Shown here: piece after piece, positions 57,663 through 64,000 of the stretch
Layout: every line of letters starts with the position of its first letter
How positions within the stretch are numbered: the first letter of the stretch is position 1
Assembly: GCA_044508675.1 (NCBI GenBank)
Contig: JBIQHF010000003.1
Span: 189,669 to 253,668, forward strand
Source of the DNA: Raineyella sp044508675
Lineage (GTDB): Bacteria; Actinomycetota; Actinomycetes; Propionibacteriales; Propionibacteriaceae
Direction of reading: 5' to 3'
Length of the DNA stretch: 64,000 nucleotides
The notes under the pieces: generated by a model
Databases searched by the model: none
Told to the model about the DNA's origin: nothing
The model's input: only the letters and a program-made list of their open reading frames with translations
Made by a program: the position numbers and the translations under genes

Positions 57663-58382
57663 CGGTCCGGAGCCGCCCGATCGGTCACCGTACGATCCGT
57701 GCCCGGACGCTCCATCACCGCACGATCCAGGAACTCGGCACGCAGGGTCCGGGCCGGCCACGGCGCGTCGGCGGGTCGCAACCGGTCCCAGCCCCGGGGG
57801 CGGGCGACGGCAGCGGTCATCACCCCGGCGACCAGGACCGGATTCTGCAGGCGCCCATCGAGGACGGCATCAACCACGTCGTCGAAAGGGGCCAGCACGA
57901 TGTCCATGTGCCCCTCCTCGCCGTCGAGCACGAAACCGTCCGGCGGGGGCACCTCGGTCAGGCCGCGGGCCAGGTAGATCCGCAGCGACTCCTGGCTGGC
58001 CCCCGGGGAGGTGAACATGTCGACCAGCACCCGCCAGTCCGCCGCAGCCAGCTGGACCTCCTCGGCCAGTTCGCGCTGGGCGGCGACCACGTAGTCCTCG
58101 CCGTCCACGTCGAGCAGCCCGGCCGGTGGCTCGACCAGCCGGAGCCCGGAGGGGTGGCGGTACTGGCGCACCAGCACCACCCGGTCCGCGTCGTCGACGG
58201 CGATCACCCCGACGGCGCCGGGGTGGCGGATCCATTCCCGGCGCAGCTCGACCCCACCCGGGTCGACGACCTGGTCGCGGACCAGGTCGAAGATGGCGCC
58301 CTCCCCCACCAGCCGGCGTGAGGCGACCGGCCAGGCCATCGGTACGTCGCGCAGCTCCTCGGCGCCGATCGTCCGGCCCACC

Positions 58383-58390
<8 letters not shown>
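57659..58390 (-). CDS. NUDIX hydrolase (ADP-ribose pyrophosphatase type)
   Basis: Hydrolase of 243 residues, similar in place and pattern to mycobacterial ADP-ribose pyrophosphatase (Rv1700; from memory). The Nudix helix reads EPPAGLLDVDGE...AQRELAEEVQL near 88-114. Catalytic R-E-x-x-E-E is intact, while the Gly that usually follows EE-x is replaced (EEVQL). VVLVRQYRHPSGLRLVEPPAG is the upstream strand. The Asp/Arg-rich C-terminal tail (PGTDRTVTDRAAPDR) is unusual and probably disordered. The start overlaps the pyrG stop by 8 nt. Confidence 0.9.
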
Positions 58391-60059
<1,669 letters not shown>

Positions 60060-60070
60060 GGACCTCCACC

Positions 60071-61810
60071 CTATCCCTTCGACCTGTGCCCAGCCAAAGG
60101 AGCCGGTTCGGCGGCGACCGCCAGCAGCTCCTCGGCATGGGCGAGGGCACTGTCGGTGGTCCCGATCCCCGCCATCATCCGGGCCAGTTCGCCGGCCCGG
60201 TCCGCGGCGGCGACCTCGCGCACCCCGCTGGTGGTGATCCGTCCGTCGGAGGCCTTGACCACCACGAAGTGCCGGTCGGCAAAGGCCGCCACCTGGGCCA
60301 GGTGGGTGACGACGATGACCTGGGAGTTGGCCGCGAGCCGCTTCAGGCGGCGCCCGATCTCGACCGCGACGGTGCCGCCGACACCGGCGTCGACCTCGTC
60401 GAACACCAGCGTCTGCCCGGTGCGGTCCGCGACGGTCACCTCCAGGGCGAGGCGTACGCGGGACAGCTCCCCGCCGGAGGCGACCTTGCCGAGCGGGCCC
60501 GGGGCGGAGCCGGGGTTGGCGGTGAAGAGGAACTCGATCGTCTCGGCGCCCCACGGGCCGGGCTCGACCGGGGTGAGAGCGACCACGAGCCGGGCGTGCG
60601 GCATGGCGAGGGCTCCGAGCTCGTCGCGTACCGAGTCCTCCAGCCGGTGGGCGGCGGTGGTCCGGGCTGCGCTGAGCTGTGCGGCCAGGTCGTCCAGCCG
60701 GGACCGCAGCCGCTGCACGTCGGCGGTGAGCTGCTCGATCCGGTCATCGGTGTCGACGAGCTCGTCGAGCCGGGTCCTGGAGGCGTCCGCCCAGCCGAGG
60801 ACCGCCTCGGCGGTGTCGCCGTACTTGCGGAACAGCTCGGCCAGGGCGGCGCGCCGCCCGGCGATCGCCTCCAGGCGCCCCGGGTCGGCCTCGAGGGCGG
60901 CCAGGTACCCGGCGAGGTCGGCGCCGAGGTCATCCGCCTGGTAGACCAGATCGGCGGCGCGCCGGGCCAGTTCGGCCGCGGCGGGGTCGGAGTCGGCGAT
61001 GTCGTCGAGGGCATGGCGGGCCGACCCGAGCAGGGATGCCGCCCCCGGTGCGGTGTCGAAGTCTACCTCGTCCCCGTTGATCGCCAGGGCCGCCTTGCCG
61101 GCAGCGATCCGCAGGTCGTCCACGGCCTGGAGGCGGCGCACCTCGGCGTCCAGTTCGGTGTCCTCGCCCGGCTGCGGGTCGACGGCAGCGATCTCGTCCA
61201 GCGCGTTGCGGAGCATGTCGACCTCGCGGGCACGTTCGCGGGCCTGGGTCCGCAACCGGTCCAGCTCTGCCGTGGCGCCCCGCCAGCGCTGCCAGGTGTC
61301 ACGGTAGTCGGTCAACACGCCGGTCAGGGCCTCGCCCCCGAAACGGTCCAGCATCTCGCGCTGGGTATCGGGGCGGGCGAGCCGGATCTGGCCCGACTGG
61401 CCGTGGATCGTGATGAGCTCCTCGCTGACCGAGGTCAGCGAGGCGGCCGGGACCTGGGCCCCGCCGACGTAGGCCCGGGACCTGCCGGCGGCACCGATCG
61501 TACGGGCCAGCACCAGTTCGGGGTCGTCCTCCGGTTCGTCCAGGGTGCCGCCGAGCTCGTCGACCCGGGCCCGGACGTCCGGGTCGAGCCGGCTGAAGCG
61601 GCCCTCCACCCGGGCGACGGGTTCGGTTCCGGTCGCGCCACGCCGCACCAGCCCACGGTCGCCGCGCTGGCCCAGCAGCAGGCCCAGTCCGGTGACGATC
61701 ATCGTCTTGCCGGCTCCGGTCTCGCCGGTGACGGCGGTGAACCCGGGGGCGAGGTCGAGCGTGGCCTCGGCGATCACACCCAGGTCGGCGATCCGTAGTT
61801 CGGTGATCAT
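60071..61810 (-). CDS. recN: DNA repair protein RecN
   Basis: SMC-like ATPase for double-strand-break repair. The protein has 579 residues from ATG 61810, which overlaps the nadK stop by 4 nt (ATGA). The head begins MITELRIADLGVI, with Walker A VTGETGAGKTMIVTGL near 28-43. HGQSGQIRLARP is a RecN hallmark. A helical coiled-coil middle (about 150-410) is Ala/Arg/Asp-rich. The C-terminal head has ASGGELSRVRLALEV (ABC signature), TLVFDEVDAGVGG (Walker B), and VTHLAQVAAFADRH. It is followed 11 bp later by pyrG. Confidence 0.95.
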   Translation of the reverse strand: MITELRIADLGVIAEATLDLAPGFTAVTGETGAGKTMIVTGLGLLLGQRGDRGLVRRGATGTEPVARVEGRFSRLDPDVRARVDELGGTLDEPEDDPELVLARTIGAAGRSRAYVGGAQVPAASLTSVSEELITIHGQSGQIRLARPDTQREMLDRFGGEALTGVLTDYRDTWQRWRGATAELDRLRTQARERAREVDMLRNALDEIAAVDPQPGEDTELDAEVRRLQAVDDLRIAAGKAALAINGDEVDFDTAPGAASLLGSARHALDDIADSDPAAAELARRAADLVYQADDLGADLAGYLAALEADPGRLEAIAGRRAALAELFRKYGDTAEAVLGWADASRTRLDELVDTDDRIEQLTADVQRLRSRLDDLAAQLSAARTTAAHRLEDSVRDELGALAMPHARLVVALTPVEPGPWGAETIEFLFTANPGSAPGPLGKVASGGELSRVRLALEVTVADRTGQTLVFDEVDAGVGGTVAVEIGRRLKRLAANSQVIVVTHLAQVAAFADRHFVVVKASDGRITTSGVREVAAADRAGELARMMAGIGTTDSALAHAEELLAVAAEPAPLAGHRSKG

Positions 61811-62805
61811 TCCCCCGGAGACCCCCCGTCCCCGTGGCGCTGCTCCGCGGCGCCACGCCATCCGTCCACGTTCAGCCCGAACTTGCGGACCAGTCGGTCG
61901 GTGAAGTTGTCCCGGGCGATGCGTGCCAGCTGGAGCCGGTGTTCGCCTCGGCTCACCTCCAGCACATGTCCGGGGGCGAGGTCGAAGGACCGGCGCCCGT
62001 CGAGCCAGACGACGGCGTTGTTCTGCTCCGCCGCGACGACCTGCACCTGGACCCGGGCATCGTCGGGGACGACCACCGGGCGGTTGAACAGGGCGTGGGC
62101 ACTGAGCGGGACGATCAGCATCGCCTCGACGCCCGGCCAGGTCACCGGCCCGCCGGCGGAGAACGCGTACGCGGTCGAGCCGGTGGGCGTGGACACCAGG
62201 ATACCGTCGCACCCCCACCGCGACAGCGGCTCACCGTTGACGGCCACCACCGCCTCGAGCATCCGCTGTCGCGAGGCCTTCTCCAGGGAGGCCTCGTTGA
62301 CGGCGAACGACTCCCACAGCTCCTCACCGCCGGGACCGGACAACACCCGCACCCGGGCCGTCAGCCGGGTCTCGATCTGGTACGAGCGCTGGCTGACCGC
62401 GGCCACGACCTGATCGATCTGGGACGACTCGGCCTCGGCAAGGAACCCGACGTGGCCGAGGTTCACGCCCAGGATCGGCAGGTCGACCGTCAGTGCCCAC
62501 TCGACCCCTCGCAGGATCGTCCCGTCGCCGCCGAACACCACGACGAGCTCACAGCCGTTGGTGCCCTCCCCGTCCAGCAGGTCGGTCCGCAGGCCGGCGC
62601 CGCTGAGGGCTCCGGCCATCTCCTCCGCGTCGGTCTCCGGGACCACGCAGGTGACGTTGTGGGCCGAGACGGCACTGATGAACTGTGCTGCGGCCCGGAC
62701 CGCCTCGGGGCGACGGGTGTGCGTGATCACGGCGATCCGACGGTCCCCCGCCGCGACATTGGGGTCCGTGGCGGCGACGACATGATCGGTTCTTGGCGTG
62801 CTCAC
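61807..62805 (-). CDS. nadK: NAD kinase
   Basis: ATP-dependent phosphorylation of NAD to NADP. The protein has 332 residues. Motifs are VVVFGGDGTILRGVEWAL near 87-104 (GGDGT), GVNLGHVGFLAEAE, the NAD-binding AVNEASLEKAS (NE-x), and DGILVSTPTGSTAYAFSAGGP. The C-terminal tail is hydrophilic. Start GTG 62805 has TAGGCT 6 nt upstream (62812-62817), a leaderless-type promoter for the nadK-recN operon. tlyA, which precedes nadK in many actinobacteria, is absent here. Confidence 0.96.
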   Translation of the reverse strand: MSTPRTDHVVAATDPNVAAGDRRIAVITHTRRPEAVRAAAQFISAVSAHNVTCVVPETDAEEMAGALSGAGLRTDLLDGEGTNGCELVVVFGGDGTILRGVEWALTVDLPILGVNLGHVGFLAEAESSQIDQVVAAVSQRSYQIETRLTARVRVLSGPGGEELWESFAVNEASLEKASRQRMLEAVVAVNGEPLSRWGCDGILVSTPTGSTAYAFSAGGPVTWPGVEAMLIVPLSAHALFNRPVVVPDDARVQVQVVAAEQNNAVVWLDGRRSFDLAPGHVLEVSRGEHRLQLARIARDNFTDRLVRKFGLNVDGWRGAAEQRHGDGGSPGE

Positions 62806-62817
62806 GCGCCCAGCCTA
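62806..62817 (-). promoter_or_regulatory. Leaderless-type promoter of nadK-recN (-10 at 62812-62817)
   Basis: TAGGCT followed by 6 nt and GTG; no ribosome-binding site. Confidence 0.6.
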
Positions 62818-62913
62818 CGGCGTCGGGGACGCGGGTTCACCGAGCCGTCCCCTCCGGGAGATGGTGCCTACCGTGACCTATCGGAGCCGGCCCGGCTCTC
62901 CTGCAGTCATCCC

Positions 62914-63974
62914 ATGGACAACGCTCCGTCTCCCGGCGTCACCCTCGTCATCCTCGGCGCTTCCGGTGACCTGACCGAACGACTCCTCCTGCCCGGTCTG
63001 GGCACGTTGTTGCAGACCCGGCCGGAACTGGACCTGACCCTGGTCAGTGCCTCCAACGAGACGTGGTCGCAGGAGCGGTGGCGCGAGCTGGTGAACTCGA
63101 CGCTGACCGCCGGCGGTTGCTCGACGGCTCGGGTCCGCCAGGCCGTCGACGCGACCCGCTACGTGCAGCTCGACGTCACCGTGGCAGGACAGCTGCAGGC
63201 GCTGCTGGCGGAGCTGTCCGGGCAGATCGTGCTCTACTTCGCCCTGCCACCGGCGGTCACCATGGAGGCGTGCCGGGAGATGGCCACGATCGACCTGCCG
63301 CCCGACCTGCGGCTGGCCGTCGAGAAGCCCTTCGGCACCGACCTGGCCAGTGCCCAGCAGTTCAACGAACTGCTGTTCCCCCTGGTCCGCGAGGACCAGG
63401 TCTTCCGGGTCGACCACTACCTGGGCAAGGCGACCGTGCTCAACCTGCTCGGCCTGCGCTTCGCCAACCGCGTCGTCGAGCCGGTCTGGGACGCGACCAA
63501 CATCGAACAGGTCGAGATCACCGTGGACGAGACCCTTGCCCTGGAGGGTCGAGCCGGCTACTACGACCGGGCCGGGACGCTGAAGGACATGATCCAGAGC
63601 CACCTGCTTCTGGTCCTGGCAATGCTCGCGATGGAGGAGCCGGCCCGTATCGATGCGCTCGAGCTGCGGGACCTGATGGCGCATGTGCTGCGTTCCACCC
63701 ATCTGTGGGGCGATGACCCGGTCGCCTCCTCGCGGCGGGCCCGGTACACCACCGGAACGGTGGACGGCGAGCAGATCCCCTCGTACGTCGACGAACCCGG
63801 CGTCGACCCGGCACGGGAGACCGAGACCCTGGCCGAGGTGACCGTGGAGGTGCGCAACAGCCGCTGGTCCGCCCGTACGGCCAGATCCTCGACGGCATCC
63901 TCAGGGGCGACCCGATCCTGGCGGTGCGCGGCGACGTCGCCGAGGAATGCGGCTCTTCGCAGACGAGGGTGTAG
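62914..63974 (+). pseudogene. zwf: Glucose-6-phosphate dehydrogenase-like gene, internally deleted and frameshifted at the window edge
   Basis: From ATG 62914 the frame encodes a normal G6PDH N-terminus: VILGASGDLTERLLLPGL, YFALPPAVTM, LAVEKPFGTDLASA, the active-site FRVDHYLGKATVLNLL, AGYYDRAGTLKDMIQSHLL, and ETLAEVTVEVRNSRWS ending at about 63870. The family then has a segment of about 60-70 residues beginning GVPFxLRxGK. Instead the DNA jumps, in another frame, to PYGQILDGILRGDPILAVRGDVAEEC (from 63873), which is the normal G6PDH C-terminal region, and stops at 63974. Further small indels seem present after 63950. This is either a real deletion or poor sequence/assembly near a contig end. 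Confidence 0.7.
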
Positions 63975-64000
63975 TCGGGGTGGGCGCGTCGCTGAGGGGG

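Overview
The window is a dense, high-GC chromosomal segment of an actinobacterium. Gene content and order suggest Propionibacteriales, probably Propionibacteriaceae (an inference, since there is no 16S here). Support comes from the leuD-leuC/IclR-type regulator, the gltX-FAH pair next to tRNA-Gln/tRNA-Glu, the ilvB-ilvN-ilvC block, the pafA-FKBP-pafB-pafC-tatA-tatC-helY block and a CarD-family gene. Gene order resembles the Mycobacterium tuberculosis Rv2975-Rv3003 region. No phage, insertion sequence, CRISPR or rRNA is visible. Both window ends cut genes: rimO at the left and a damaged zwf-like gene at the right.

Layout. 1-9.1 kb: rimO (partial), ftsK, thiD-thiL, a stand-alone Lrp ligand-binding domain, a DUF3515 lipoprotein, ddl, gpsA and an unknown gene. 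9.2-15.2 kb: leuD-leuC, the divergent IclR-type regulator, a 774-residue tandem-domain phosphofructokinase of eukaryotic layout, and an AAG-type DNA glycosylase. 15.3-18.1 kb: a 7TM histidine kinase, its LuxR-type response regulator and a four-helix membrane protein, apparently less GC-rich than the rest. 18.3-24.5 kb: two small proteins, tandem kup transporters, a CarD-family regulator, two tRNA-Glu and one tRNA-Gln. 24.6-31.4 kb: CPBP protease, gltX, FAH-family enzyme, deoA, an orphan AbiEi-like gene preceded by three helically phased repeats, and a DUF1707 protein. 31.4-40 kb: branched-chain amino-acid genes cimA, ilvE, leuB, ilvC, ilvN and ilvB. Short leader ORFs rich in Leu/Ile/Val codons and intrinsic terminators precede both cimA and ilvB. 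40-47 kb: tenA, a GT87-like mannosyltransferase, a hydroxyacid dehydrogenase, hisF and helY. 46.8-54.8 kb: a lipid kinase, tatC, tatA, pafC, pafB, gluQ, a tandem FKBP lipoprotein and pafA. 54.8-64 kb: rluB, parA, xerD, a NUDIX hydrolase, pyrG, recN, nadK and the zwf-like gene.

How the genes work together. cimA, leuCD and leuB supply 2-ketobutyrate from pyruvate and acetyl-CoA. ilvBN and ilvC then make the branched 2-oxo-acid precursors and ilvE transaminates them, so isoleucine can be made without threonine. leuCD and leuB also serve leucine synthesis (no leuA is in the window). Control appears to combine ribosome-mediated attenuation (cimA, ilvB) with an IclR-type regulator at leuCD. The xerD-parA-rluB and pafA-to-helY blocks abut directly, without the scpA/scpB or pup/prcBA/dop genes usually found at those points. 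At eleven starts a TANNNT hexamer lies 6-7 nt before ATG/GTG, implying widespread leaderless transcription.
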